From Paraburkholderia dinghuensis (GTDB lineage Bacteria > Pseudomonadota > Gammaproteobacteria > Burkholderiales > Burkholderiaceae): DNA of 64,000 nucleotides. Positions 9,390 to 17,809 of the stretch are shown piece by piece (the first letter of the stretch is position 1; the number at the start of each line of letters is the position of its first letter). A program made the translations under genes and the position numbers. The stretch covers positions 62,001 through 126,000 of the forward strand of contig NZ_RQIS01000003.1 of assembly GCF_003837865.1 (NCBI RefSeq). Reading direction: 5' to 3'. A model generated the notes under the pieces. That model ran no database searches. It had not been told where the DNA came from and worked only from the letters and a program-made list of their open reading frames with translations.

Positions 9390-10430
9390 ATGCATTACGC
9401 TCTTTCGTCCCTCGGCCCCGTGTATGGCGCACTTTTGTGCGCGGTCCTTTCGCTATGCATTAGTGCCGTCGTTCTGTGGAGCCTGCTTCGGACCGGTATC
9501 GCCTGGCGCCTTGCAACCGATATTCCGAACGATCGCTCGCTTCACACTCGCCCGACTCCCCGAGTTGGCGGATGGGGTGTCGTGCCGATTTCGGCCGTGC
9601 TGATCTGGTGTTTCGCACCGGCGTTATGGCTGCCTGTGCTGGCCGCTGTCCTGCTGGCCATTCTGTCGCTGATCGACGACCGTAGCGGTCTTCCGGCTCG
9701 CGTGCGTTTTGGTTGCCATGTCATAGCGGCCGTAGCGCTTCTAGCGGTTTATCCTGGGGGCATGAGTTGGTGGGCATTGGCACCGGTGGCGTTTTTACTC
9801 GTCTGGCTTGTCAATTTGTACAACTTTATGGACGGCTCCGATGGCCTTGCGGGCGGAATGGCGCTGTTCGGATTCTCCGGGTACGCAATAGCAGCGCTGA
9901 CGGGTGCACAGCCGGACATGTCACTGGCCTATGCGTGCGCTGCTGTGGCCGGTGCCGCCGGCGGTTTTCTGCTGTTTAACGTACATCCAGCGAGGATCTT
10001 TCTCGGCGACGCGGGTTCGATTCCGATAGGCTTTCTTGCAGGCGCCTTCGGCTATTGGGGGTGGATTGGACACGTCTGGCCCATCTGGTTTCCTGCAGTA
10101 GTATTTTCTCCTTTTATAGCCGACGCCTCGGTTACGTTGCTCAAGCGAGTCGCTCGCGGCGAAAAGTTCTGGCAGGCACACAGGGAACACTATTACCAGC
10201 GCATGGTGCGCTCCGGTCTGGGACACACCGGAACGGCGCGGATAGGGTATGCGGTGATGGCGGCGGGCATAGTGCTTGCCTGCACGGCACGTGGGTTTTC
10301 TCCGGCAGTCCAGTGGTGGGTCGTGGTTGGGTGGACTTTCGTTCTTTGCCTCATCGGTGTTGCCGTCGATCTTCGGTGGCGGCATTTTCAAGCAAGACCA
10401 ATCGAACAGTCCTCTGAGGTACGTCGCTGA
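9390..10430 (+). CDS. wbpL: Initiating glycosyl-1-phosphate transferase, MraY/WecA family (WbpL-like)
   Basis: A 346-residue polytopic inner-membrane enzyme with about ten helices. Family motifs are LSLIDDRSGLP, NLYNFMDGSDGLAGG and HPARIFLGDAGSIPIGF, the Asp-rich and Asn/Asp loops that bind Mg and UDP-sugar. It transfers a HexNAc-1-phosphate (likely QuiNAc or FucNAc, given its neighbours) to undecaprenyl phosphate, starting repeat-unit synthesis. The frame is open upstream, but the ATG at 9390 removes an overlap with the preceding gene and starts a natural first helix. Its TGA overlaps the wbpM start as TGATG, implying coupling. Confidence 0.92.
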   Translation: MHYALSSLGPVYGALLCAVLSLCISAVVLWSLLRTGIAWRLATDIPNDRSLHTRPTPRVGGWGVVPISAVLIWCFAPALWLPVLAAVLLAILSLIDDRSGLPARVRFGCHVIAAVALLAVYPGGMSWWALAPVAFLLVWLVNLYNFMDGSDGLAGGMALFGFSGYAIAALTGAQPDMSLAYACAAVAGAAGGFLLFNVHPARIFLGDAGSIPIGFLAGAFGYWGWIGHVWPIWFPAVVFSPFIADASVTLLKRVARGEKFWQAHREHYYQRMVRSGLGHTGTARIGYAVMAAGIVLACTARGFSPAVQWWVVVGWTFVLCLIGVAVDLRWRHFQARPIEQSSEVRR

Positions 10431-12313
10431 TGACAAAAAGCAAAGGCAACTGGCTATCACTCAGCGCTTTCGTTTTTGATCTGTGCGCAGTTGTGGCCTC
10501 ATGGCTTGCCGCATACGTCGTTCGGTTCAACGGCTCGGTCCCGCTCGACTTCAGACAAAGTGCACTGCATTCCCTTGTCTGGGTTTTACCGGTCTATGGC
10601 GTGATGTTCCGCATCTTCGGCCTCTACAGGGGCATGTGGGTATTCGCCAGTCTGCCCGACATGATGCGTATTTCGAAGGCGGTCATCACCGGTGCGATTG
10701 TCGCCATGGTGGCGTCCGTGATGATTCAGCCCGTGCCGATCACGCCACGCTCGGTTCTCGTGGTTTCTCCGCTACTGTTGTTTCTCATGATGGGAGGCGC
10801 GCGTGCGCTGTATCGAGCGTCCAAGGAGTTCTACCTGTACGGCGGTCTCGTAGGGCAGGGCAAGCCGGTACTGGTGATCGGCGCAGGCACGGCCGGCGCG
10901 AACCTGGCGCGTGAACTGTCGCACTCGGGAGAGTGGCGTCTCGTTGGCCTGCTGGATGACGACGTCATGAAGCACGGTCGCGAAGTTTACGGCTACAAAG
11001 TGCTCGGTTCACTCGACGACCTCGCGCAGTGGGCCGATGCGATGAAGGTCGAGTACGTGATTATCGCGTTGCCGACGGCGTCGGTTGAGGTGCAGCGCCG
11101 GGCAGCGACCCTCTGCGTGCGCGCGGGTATGAAGGCGATGGTGTTGCCATCGCTGACCGCGCTGATGCCGGGCCAGGGTTTCCTGTCGCAGGTTCGGCAG
11201 ATCGACCTCGAGGACCTGCTCGGCCGCGACGAAGTGACGATCGACACGCCCCATGTCGAAGCGCTTCTCGGCGGACGCGTCGTCATGGTGACCGGCGCGG
11301 GCGGCTCGATCGGCTCGGAATTGTGTCGGCAGATTCTGCGTTTCTCGCCGGTGCAACTCGTTGCGCTCGACGTGTCCGAATATGCGATGTACCGGCTGAC
11401 CGAGGAGATCCGCGAGCGCTTTCCCGATCTTTCAGTTGTGCCAATCGTCGGCGACGCGAAGGATGCGCTTCTGCTCGATCAGGTCATGGCGCGTTACACA
11501 CCGCACATCGTATTCCATGCGGCAGCGTACAAGCATGTGCCGCTGATGGAAGAAGTGAATGCGTGGCAGGCGATTCGCAACAACGTGCTCGGCACGTATC
11601 GCGTGGCGAGCGCAGCGATCAAGCACCACGTCGGTCACTTCGTGTTGATCTCGACCGACAAGGCTGTGAATCCGACGAATGTGATGGGCGCGAGCAAGCG
11701 CCTCGCAGAAATGGCTTGCCAGGCGCTGCAGCAGACGAGCGAACGCACGCAGTTCGAGACAGTGCGCTTTGGCAACGTGCTTGGCAGCGCGGGCAGTGTG
11801 ATTCCGAAGTTCCAGCAGCAGATTGCGAAGGGCGGACCGGTCACGGTCACTCACCCGGAAATCACGCGCTTTTTCATGACGATTCCAGAGGCGTCACAAC
11901 TCGTGCTGCAGGCGTCGAGCATGGGGAAAGGGGGCGAGATTTTCATTCTCGACATGGGCCAACCGGTCAAAATCGTCGATCTCGCGCGTGACTTGATCCG
12001 TCTCTACGGCTTCACCCAGGAGCAGATCCGCATCGAGTTCACAGGGTTGCGCCCTGGCGAGAAGCTCTACGAAGAACTGCTCGCCGACGCCGAAACGACC
12101 ACACACACGCCGCATCCGAAGCTGCGGATCGCGCGCGCGAGAGAGGTGCCGGAAAACCTGATCGACGAGTTGCTGCCGTGGCTCATGCAGCATCGTGTGC
12201 CGGGAGACGACGAGGTGCGCCGCGATCTGCGGCGTTGGGTACCGGAGTATCAACCGGCGATGGTGCCGATGCTCAAGGACGTAAGCGCGCCCCAGGTACG
12301 TGTGATCAGGTGA
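10430..12313 (+). CDS. wbpM: Membrane-bound UDP-N-acetylglucosamine 4,6-dehydratase (WbpM/CapD family)
   Basis: A 627-residue protein with about four N-terminal helices, a first nucleotide-binding fold (VLVIGAGTAGANLARE) and a C-terminal dehydratase domain starting MVTGAGGSIGSELCRQ. The active site reads LISTDKAVNPTNVMGASKR: the usual catalytic Tyr is Met, giving the Ser-Met-Lys arrangement typical of long WbpM-type enzymes. It makes UDP-4-keto-6-deoxy-GlcNAc for the WbpV-like reductase upstream, which then feeds WbpL. It is the last gene of the rightward run; cysC converges from the right about 130 bases away. Confidence 0.95.
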   Translation: MTKSKGNWLSLSAFVFDLCAVVASWLAAYVVRFNGSVPLDFRQSALHSLVWVLPVYGVMFRIFGLYRGMWVFASLPDMMRISKAVITGAIVAMVASVMIQPVPITPRSVLVVSPLLLFLMMGGARALYRASKEFYLYGGLVGQGKPVLVIGAGTAGANLARELSHSGEWRLVGLLDDDVMKHGREVYGYKVLGSLDDLAQWADAMKVEYVIIALPTASVEVQRRAATLCVRAGMKAMVLPSLTALMPGQGFLSQVRQIDLEDLLGRDEVTIDTPHVEALLGGRVVMVTGAGGSIGSELCRQILRFSPVQLVALDVSEYAMYRLTEEIRERFPDLSVVPIVGDAKDALLLDQVMARYTPHIVFHAAAYKHVPLMEEVNAWQAIRNNVLGTYRVASAAIKHHVGHFVLISTDKAVNPTNVMGASKRLAEMACQALQQTSERTQFETVRFGNVLGSAGSVIPKFQQQIAKGGPVTVTHPEITRFFMTIPEASQLVLQASSMGKGGEIFILDMGQPVKIVDLARDLIRLYGFTQEQIRIEFTGLRPGEKLYEELLADAETTTHTPHPKLRIARAREVPENLIDELLPWLMQHRVPGDDEVRRDLRRWVPEYQPAMVPMLKDVSAPQVRVIR

Positions 12314-12441
12314 GGTTGCGGGAATGGCGAAGCGCGCTTCGTTGCAGCGCTTGCGCTTCGAGGGTGTCTGGGCCGCAGTACATTCTCCACTACCGCGTGT
12401 ATTCGGCTGCTGGATCGGCGATAGAAACGGGCCGTTCGTGT

Positions 12442-13056
12442 CTAGTTGCGGCCGGCGATTGACCGTGCGCGTTGCATTCCACTTGACAGGCTATCGCGCA
12501 GCTTCTGTTTCGATTCGAACTGTCGCGCAACGATCAGATAATCGATGATTTGCTGCGCACATTCATCCACGCTGGCGTCCTGAGTCCGGAGGACAAGATC
12601 GGGATCGACCGGTGGATGGTACGCCGCGCCAATCCCGGTGAACTGAGGTATCTCTCCGCGGCGAGCCCGCTTGTACAGGCCCTTCGGATCGCGCATCTCA
12701 CAGAGGTGAAGGGGCGTGTCGATGAACACTTCGACGAACGATTCAGCACCCACGATGTGCCGCGCGTTTGTGCGATGCTCGGGCTCCGGCGAGATCGTTG
12801 CCGTGACGGCGATAAACCCCTCGTTTCTGAAGAGCGCCGCCACATGCGCCACGCGCCGCAGGTTTTCCGTTCGGTCCTCGTTGCTGAAGCCGAGGTCGGC
12901 GTTGAGTCCGGTGCGCAGGACGTCGCCGTCCAGTAACGTCGAACGGATATCCAAGGTTTGCATTCTTGCAACCAGGGCGCGGGCAATTGTCGATTTTCCT
13001 GCCCCCGACATGCCGGTGAGCCAGATAACGATTCCAGCCGATTTGTACGATTCCAC
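12442..13056 (-). CDS. cysC: Adenylylsulfate (APS) kinase, stand-alone
   Basis: A 204-residue enzyme phosphorylating APS to PAPS. Residues 15-23 are GMSGAGKST (P-loop). LLDGDVLRTGLNADLGFS, the ISPEPEHR lid serine and DPKGLYKRARRGEIPQFTG are all typical APS-kinase segments, so it looks active. It lies at the end of the leftward wzx-glycosyltransferase-galE run in a polysaccharide island, far from the assimilatory cys operon at 59.6-64 kb, whose CysH is of the iron-sulfur APS-reductase type. That makes PAPS for sulfation a plausible role, although no sulfotransferase is visible here. Confidence 0.95.
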   Translation of the reverse strand: MESYKSAGIVIWLTGMSGAGKSTIARALVARMQTLDIRSTLLDGDVLRTGLNADLGFSNEDRTENLRRVAHVAALFRNEGFIAVTATISPEPEHRTNARHIVGAESFVEVFIDTPLHLCEMRDPKGLYKRARRGEIPQFTGIGAAYHPPVDPDLVLRTQDASVDECAQQIIDYLIVARQFESKQKLRDSLSSGMQRARSIAGRN

Positions 13057-13234
13057 GTTTTACGTTTCCCCGTGCTGAAGGCTGCCGAACTGAAAGTCCA
13101 TTCTAGCCTCGCAGCACACGGCTGTAACGCGGACGTAATAATCTGCAACAATATTTGAAGGCTTTAAAACTGCGGTCGACGGGGCCGGAATCGCAGGCGA
13201 GGGGACTTCACAGGGCGTCGCTATGATTTACGGT

Positions 13235-14263
13235 TTACGCAAACCCGCGCGGGTTTTTTTCCTGCCACCGCCAGTGATCCTCGCACATGCGTTCGATTCC
13301 AAACCGCGCTTCCCAGCCCAGCAGGCTTTGTGCCAGCGCGGCGTTGGCATAGCATTCGCCGATGTCGCCCGGTCGTCGCGCGACGATCTCGTAAGGCACG
13401 GGCCGGCCCGAGGCCTGCTCGAACGCCTTCACGACTTCGAGCACGCTATATCCGCGCCCGGTGCCGAGATTCACGACAAACCCCGAATCGCGCTTCACTA
13501 GGGCATCGAGTGCTGCCAGATGCCCGCGCGCGAGATCGACCACGTGGATATAGTCCCGCACGCCTGTGCCGTCCGGTGTCGGGTAGTCGTTGCCGAACAC
13601 ACGCAGCGTTGCGAGCTTGCCGACTGCCACTTGCGCCACGTATGGCATCAGGTTGTTCGGAACGCCCGCGGGGTCTTCGCCGATCAGCCCGCTTTCGTGG
13701 GCGCCGACGGGGTTGAAATAGCGCAGCACCGCAATGCGCCACGACGGATCCGCCTGGGTGACATCGCGCAGGATCTGCTCGGCGATGACCTTGGACTGGC
13801 CGTAGGGGTTCGTGGCCGAGAGCGGAAACGTCTCGTCGATAGGCGAGCGCTCAGGCACGCCATACACCGTCGCCGATGAACTGAATACGAATTGCTTCAC
13901 GCCGTGCTTGCGCATGACGTCGAGCACGACGAGCAGGCCATCGACATTGTTGCGGTAGTACTCGATCGGCTTCGCGACCGATTCGCCCACGGCCTTGAGC
14001 GCCGCAAAGTGAATCACGCCCGTGATTGCATGCGCCTCGAAGATGCGGTCCAGCGCGGTCTCGTTGCACACGTCGATTTCGTAGAACGTAACCGGTTTGC
14101 CGGTGATCTGCTTTACGCGCTCGAGCGATTCACGATGACTGTTGATGAGGTTGTCCGCGGCGATGACCTCGTAGCCGCTATTCAGCAGTTCAAGACACGT
14201 GTGCGAGCCAATGTAGCCCGCGCCGCCGGTGACCAGGATGGTGCCTCTCGAAGTCGTCGTCAT
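13235..14263 (-). CDS. galE: UDP-glucose 4-epimerase
   Basis: A 342-residue SDR interconverting UDP-glucose and UDP-galactose (possibly also the N-acetyl forms). Motifs: VTGGAGYIGSHTCLELL (NAD binding), FSSSATVYGVPERSPIDE (catalytic Ser/Thr region), NPYGQSKVIAEQIL (Tyr-x3-Lys) and RYFNPVGAHESGLIGEDP. Length and motifs match classical GalE. It sits between the family 4 glycosyltransferase (36 bases upstream) and cysC, within the leftward operon that begins at wzx, so it likely provides UDP-Gal or UDP-GalNAc for this polysaccharide. Confidence 0.97.
   Translation of the reverse strand: MTTTSRGTILVTGGAGYIGSHTCLELLNSGYEVIAADNLINSHRESLERVKQITGKPVTFYEIDVCNETALDRIFEAHAITGVIHFAALKAVGESVAKPIEYYRNNVDGLLVVLDVMRKHGVKQFVFSSSATVYGVPERSPIDETFPLSATNPYGQSKVIAEQILRDVTQADPSWRIAVLRYFNPVGAHESGLIGEDPAGVPNNLMPYVAQVAVGKLATLRVFGNDYPTPDGTGVRDYIHVVDLARGHLAALDALVKRDSGFVVNLGTGRGYSVLEVVKAFEQASGRPVPYEIVARRPGDIGECYANAALAQSLLGWEARFGIERMCEDHWRWQEKNPRGFA
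13241..13260 (+). terminator. Possible rightward terminator inside the 3' end of galE
   Basis: AAACCCGCGCGGGTTT is a perfect 16-base palindrome followed on the + strand by more Ts. It overlaps the last galE codons, so it could simply be coding sequence. If real, it would stop rightward read-through from wbpM into the leftward genes. Confidence 0.3.
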
Positions 14264-14299
14264 ACTTTATTTCCGGATTCCGAACAGGGTGTTGTTCAC

Positions 14300-15460
14300 T
14301 CAGAACGTTACGCCAGTGAGCTGGCGAACGAGTTTCCGGTAGCGTTGTACCACAACACGCTCATCGAATTCTTTCTCAATTTTTTTTCTGCCGCGCTTGG
14401 CCATCGCCTGACGCTCGCCCTGATCGAGTTCGAGCATTTGCGCGAGTTGTTGCGCGAGCGACGTCGCGCTGCGCGCATCGCAGAGCAGCCCGTTGACCCC
14501 GTTTTCGACGACCTCGCGGCAACCCGGCACGTCCGTCGCGACAATGGGGCGGCCCATTGCACTCGCTTCCATCAGCGTGCGCGGCACGCCCTCGCGGTAA
14601 GAGGGCAGTACGACGCAGTCGGCACCGGCGATGAACGGACGCACGTCGGCGGTTTCACCGAGGTACTCGATCACGCCTTCGCGCTCCCAGGCGGCCACTT
14701 CTTCGCGCGAGATTGCGCTCGGATTATCGACGCCTACGGGCCCAAGCAACTGGAAGCGCGCATGCGGGTAGTTCGCGCGTAGCGTGCGAGCGGCTTCGAC
14801 ATATTCGCCGACGCCCTTGTCCCACAGCAGCCGGCCGATCAACACGAACGAAAAGGTGTCGCGTTCCGGCAGCGACGTGAAGGCAAACTGTTCGAGGTCG
14901 ACACCTTCACCGTGTAACAACCGCGCCCGGTCGGGGTGGGCGAGCAGATTTCGCTCCCTGAATGCCGCTTCGTCGTCTTGATTGAGAAACCAGACTTCGC
15001 GCGGGAAGCGGAACGCGAAACGATAGAGCAGCTTCGCGACCTGCGCTGCGCGGCTCTTCTGGATGAACACATAGCCGAGCCCGGTCGTCACCGCAACCGA
15101 CGGCACGCGCGCAAGCCATGCTGCAATCGATCCGTAGATATTCGGCTTGATCGTGTAATGGAAGACGACATCGGGCTTGAGCGCCCGATAGCAGCGATAG
15201 AGCGCACGCAGCGTGCCAAGATCATCGACGGGATTCGTGCCCTTCGACGCGACCGGGAGTTCGACGCAGCGGCAGCCCATCGCAGTGAGCGGCTCGAAAG
15301 TGCGGTCGCGCGGTGCGATCACCGTGACCTGCGCACCGGCGTCGGTCAGTGCGCGCAGCAAGCCTTGCCGGTAGGTGTAGATCGCCCAGGCCGTGTTGCA
15401 GACGAGGGCGACGTGCAGCGATGATGCAGGTCGGGCGGCCAGAGCGGCAGAGGTTTTCAC
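14300..15460 (-). CDS. Family 4 glycosyltransferase (PglA-like)
   Basis: A 386-residue GT-B enzyme. The N-terminal domain has HVALVCNTAWAIYTYRQGLL and KPDVVFHYTIKPNIYGSIAA, typical of the PglA branch that extends undecaprenyl-linked di- and trisaccharides. The C-terminal domain has LIGRLLWDKGVGEYVEAA and SYREGVPRTLMEASAMGRP, with the donor-site E-x7-E pattern. It probably adds a HexNAc or hexose supplied through galE to the lipid-linked repeat unit. It follows the family 2 transferase by 20 bases and precedes galE in the leftward operon. Exact donor and linkage are unknown. Confidence 0.9.
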   Translation of the reverse strand: MKTSAALAARPASSLHVALVCNTAWAIYTYRQGLLRALTDAGAQVTVIAPRDRTFEPLTAMGCRCVELPVASKGTNPVDDLGTLRALYRCYRALKPDVVFHYTIKPNIYGSIAAWLARVPSVAVTTGLGYVFIQKSRAAQVAKLLYRFAFRFPREVWFLNQDDEAAFRERNLLAHPDRARLLHGEGVDLEQFAFTSLPERDTFSFVLIGRLLWDKGVGEYVEAARTLRANYPHARFQLLGPVGVDNPSAISREEVAAWEREGVIEYLGETADVRPFIAGADCVVLPSYREGVPRTLMEASAMGRPIVATDVPGCREVVENGVNGLLCDARSATSLAQQLAQMLELDQGERQAMAKRGRKKIEKEFDERVVVQRYRKLVRQLTGVTF

Positions 15461-15480
15461 AGTGCGGAGTCGGGGTTGGT

Positions 15481-16302
15481 TCAGGCGAGCAGCACGCGCT
15501 TTACGCGCTGCAACGCGCGATACGGCGTAACGAAGTGCAGGAGGCTCTTGGCGAGCCCGGCCCAGTCGCGCCAGTTGAGCGCATTGAAGTGCACCAGTTG
15601 CAGGCGCAGCGTGGAAACGATCTGCCGCCGCCGCTTCGTTGCACTAATGCCGCCTTCGTTCAGTTCGTAATAGAGGCCCGGTTCCGGCAGATTGGCGCAT
15701 TCGTAGCGATCCATCAGCCGCAGAAACAGGTCGAGGTCCTCGGCCGCGGGATACTTCGCGCGATAGTTGCCCACTGCCTTGACGGCATCCACGCGGAGCA
15801 TCACCGACGGATGGGCCATGGGCGAGCGCAACAACCGCTCGCGCCGCAGGCGCGCTGGGTCCGCAGCCGGCCTGAGCATGAAGAGCGGCTCCCCCGCGCG
15901 ATTCACGACCTGCGTCCACATGCCGAGTGCCGCGAGCGTCGGCGACGCCTCCATGCGCGCGCGCTGCTTCGCAAGCCGATGCGCGAAGGCGAGATCCCCT
16001 GCATCGATGCGGGCGGCGTAACGAAAACCCCGTTCGGCGAGCGCGTCGATGCCCGCTTCAAGCGCACGCTCGATGCCGCCGTTCTTCGGCATGCGCAGGA
16101 TTTCGATGTGCATGCCCGGCACGTCGGGTGCGACGATCGGCGGCGTGCTGCCGTCATCGACGATGAGTGCGTAGACCGGTGCCTCCTCCTTGAACGACGC
16201 CAGCGTGCGTTCGACGTCGGCCTGGCCGTTATACGCGGGCATCAGTACGGCGACGTCGGCTAGCGCACCCTCACGCGCAGCGCTTTCGATGGAATTCGTC
16301 AT
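15481..16302 (-). CDS. Family 2 glycosyltransferase
   Basis: A 273-residue GT-A enzyme. It opens with DVAVLMPAYNGQADVERTL, has ALIVDDGST (nucleotide-binding Asp), KNGGIERALEAGID and an AARIDAGD segment in place of the usual DxD. HPSVMLRVDAV and AAEDLDLFLRLMDRY correspond to the acceptor and catalytic-base (ED) region. It has no membrane domain, so it works on the cytoplasmic face. The ATG at 16302 overlaps the wzx stop (ATGA), showing coupling to the flippase. The frame stays open upstream through wzx, but that part has no homology-like content. The sugar transferred is unknown. Confidence 0.9.
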   Translation of the reverse strand: MTNSIESAAREGALADVAVLMPAYNGQADVERTLASFKEEAPVYALIVDDGSTPPIVAPDVPGMHIEILRMPKNGGIERALEAGIDALAERGFRYAARIDAGDLAFAHRLAKQRARMEASPTLAALGMWTQVVNRAGEPLFMLRPAADPARLRRERLLRSPMAHPSVMLRVDAVKAVGNYRAKYPAAEDLDLFLRLMDRYECANLPEPGLYYELNEGGISATKRRRQIVSTLRLQLVHFNALNWRDWAGLAKSLLHFVTPYRALQRVKRVLLA

Positions 16303-17561
16303 GAAGCGAGCTTGAAGCGGATGTAATAGAAGTTCACGCACGCGGCGGCGACATAGCCTGCCGCGAGTCCTGCGAGCGCGCCATACGCACCGAAGCGTCC
16401 AATGGCGACGAGATTCACGGCGAAGGCCACTGCGAGCGCGAGCAGCCACTTGGTGAGCAGCACGAATTTCGCCTGGTACTTGAGCACGACGAGGTTGCCG
16501 ATTGCCTCGATGCCCGCAGGCACGGAAAGCCACACGGCCCAGCGGAAGATGCCGGTCGCTTCCGCAAAGTCCGGTCCGAAAACGTGGCCGATGATAAAGC
16601 CCGCGAGCGCGTCGAGTACAAGCGCGCCCGACACCATCAGCACAGCGGTCATGGCGAAGAGTCGCAGCAGATTGCGGCGCAGTTGCGCGGTCTGTTGCAC
16701 GCGATAGACGAACGCGGGCGCGATCGTCTGCGCAAGCATCAGCGCGAGGGTGATCCAGTTTTCGTTGAGCTGCTGCGCGGCCGAATAGCGGCCGAGATCC
16801 GCGAACGAGATGGCGCGTTCGAGCATCAGGCGGTCGAGCTTCAGGAACAGGTACATGCAGATCAGACCGAGCCAGAATACCGTGCCCGCCGTGGCGAAGT
16901 GCTTGAACAGCGCACGGTCGACGCGCCAGCCGAGCTTGCCGCCGTGACGGCGCCGGAAGTAGAGCACGAGGACCGCGCCGATCACCGCAGATTCGAGCGC
17001 CCACAGCCAGCCGAAGCTCGCGGGCCCGAACGCCGCGCGTGCGAGCAGCCAGACGAGGATCGCCTTGACGATGGCCGTCGACATGCTCGCCAGCAACTGC
17101 GGCTTGCTGTAGGTCATGCTCTGCAGCCAGGCGTTGATTACGCCGACGAAAGGTTCGCGGAACAGCATCGTGACCGCAAGCCCGGCGAGCATGGCACCGA
17201 CGAGCGGGTCGGTTGCGCCCATCGCGATGCCGGCCCAGGTCACGAGGAGCGCCGCCGCGGATACGCCGATGCGCAACGCGAACGCGCTGCCGAGCACCGT
17301 GCCCAGCTCCTGCTGCGGCCGGTTGACGATGGTCGGGACGAGGATTTCCGCGCCGCAGACCCACGTGATGGGCGCGAGGACGAGTAGCAGCGTGTTGGCG
17401 TACTGCCACTTGCCGAAGACATCGGGGCCGAAATAGCGCGCCAGCACGCCGCTGATCGCGATGGCGACTGCGATCTGCGTGACCCGTTCGAGGCCGAGCC
17501 ACATGATGTTCGCAAAAGCGCGGGCGACGTCGGGGTTGGCGTAGCGCTTGAGGCTCAGCAT
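16299..17561 (-). CDS. wzx: Polysaccharide flippase (Wzx-like)
   Basis: A 420-residue polytopic membrane protein with about 12-14 hydrophobic segments and few soluble loops, matching the Wzx/MOP superfamily. The N-terminus (FANIMWLGLERVTQIAVAIA) and the FGPDVFGKWQYANTLLLV segment are typical of O-unit flippases. It would flip an undecaprenyl-linked repeat unit to the periplasm. The ATG at 17561 is chosen because family members start close to the first helix; an upstream in-frame ATG at 17606 would add a Pro/Arg-rich tail. It is the first gene of the leftward wzx-GT2-GT4-galE-cysC group. No clear Wzy polymerase is adjacent. Confidence 0.9.
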   Translation of the reverse strand: MLSLKRYANPDVARAFANIMWLGLERVTQIAVAIAISGVLARYFGPDVFGKWQYANTLLLVLAPITWVCGAEILVPTIVNRPQQELGTVLGSAFALRIGVSAAALLVTWAGIAMGATDPLVGAMLAGLAVTMLFREPFVGVINAWLQSMTYSKPQLLASMSTAIVKAILVWLLARAAFGPASFGWLWALESAVIGAVLVLYFRRRHGGKLGWRVDRALFKHFATAGTVFWLGLICMYLFLKLDRLMLERAISFADLGRYSAAQQLNENWITLALMLAQTIAPAFVYRVQQTAQLRRNLLRLFAMTAVLMVSGALVLDALAGFIIGHVFGPDFAEATGIFRWAVWLSVPAGIEAIGNLVVLKYQAKFVLLTKWLLALAVAFAVNLVAIGRFGAYGALAGLAAGYVAAACVNFYYIRFKLAS

Positions 17562-17809
17562 GGGCGGGCGGCGCAAGTCCCGGCCGGGCGGGCAGGCGCT
17601 GCGCACGCCCGGCGCCGCGCAGGCATCATTGATTTTCCAGACGGGAGAAAATGGCCAGGCATTAAAATAAGCGCCTGACGTTCAGGCAGCACGGAAGAAA
17701 GCAGCAATTATAGTTTGTAAAGGATTCGACTTTTCGTAACAGCCTGCAGAATAATGCAGCCCGGCTGTGTTACGAATAGGCACGGTATTAACGGACTGTG
17801 AGCCCCATC
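17562..17809. promoter_or_regulatory. Divergent promoter region between wzx and phosphomannomutase
   Basis: About 250 bases separate the leftward wzx operon from the rightward mutase. The middle (about 17650-17740) is AT-rich compared with flanking genes and is the likely site of both promoters. No specific operator could be recognised. Confidence 0.5.

Noticed and set aside
12328-12341. Palindrome CGAAGCGCGCTTCG between wbpM and cysC
   Set aside because: Perfect but with no loop and no T tract; GC-rich palindromes of this length are common here, so it was not called as a terminator.
16303-17502. Upstream part of the 673-codon frame containing the family 2 glycosyltransferase
   Set aside because: It overlaps wzx out of frame and is Arg-rich without any domain; the ATG at 16302 overlapping the wzx stop is the real start.
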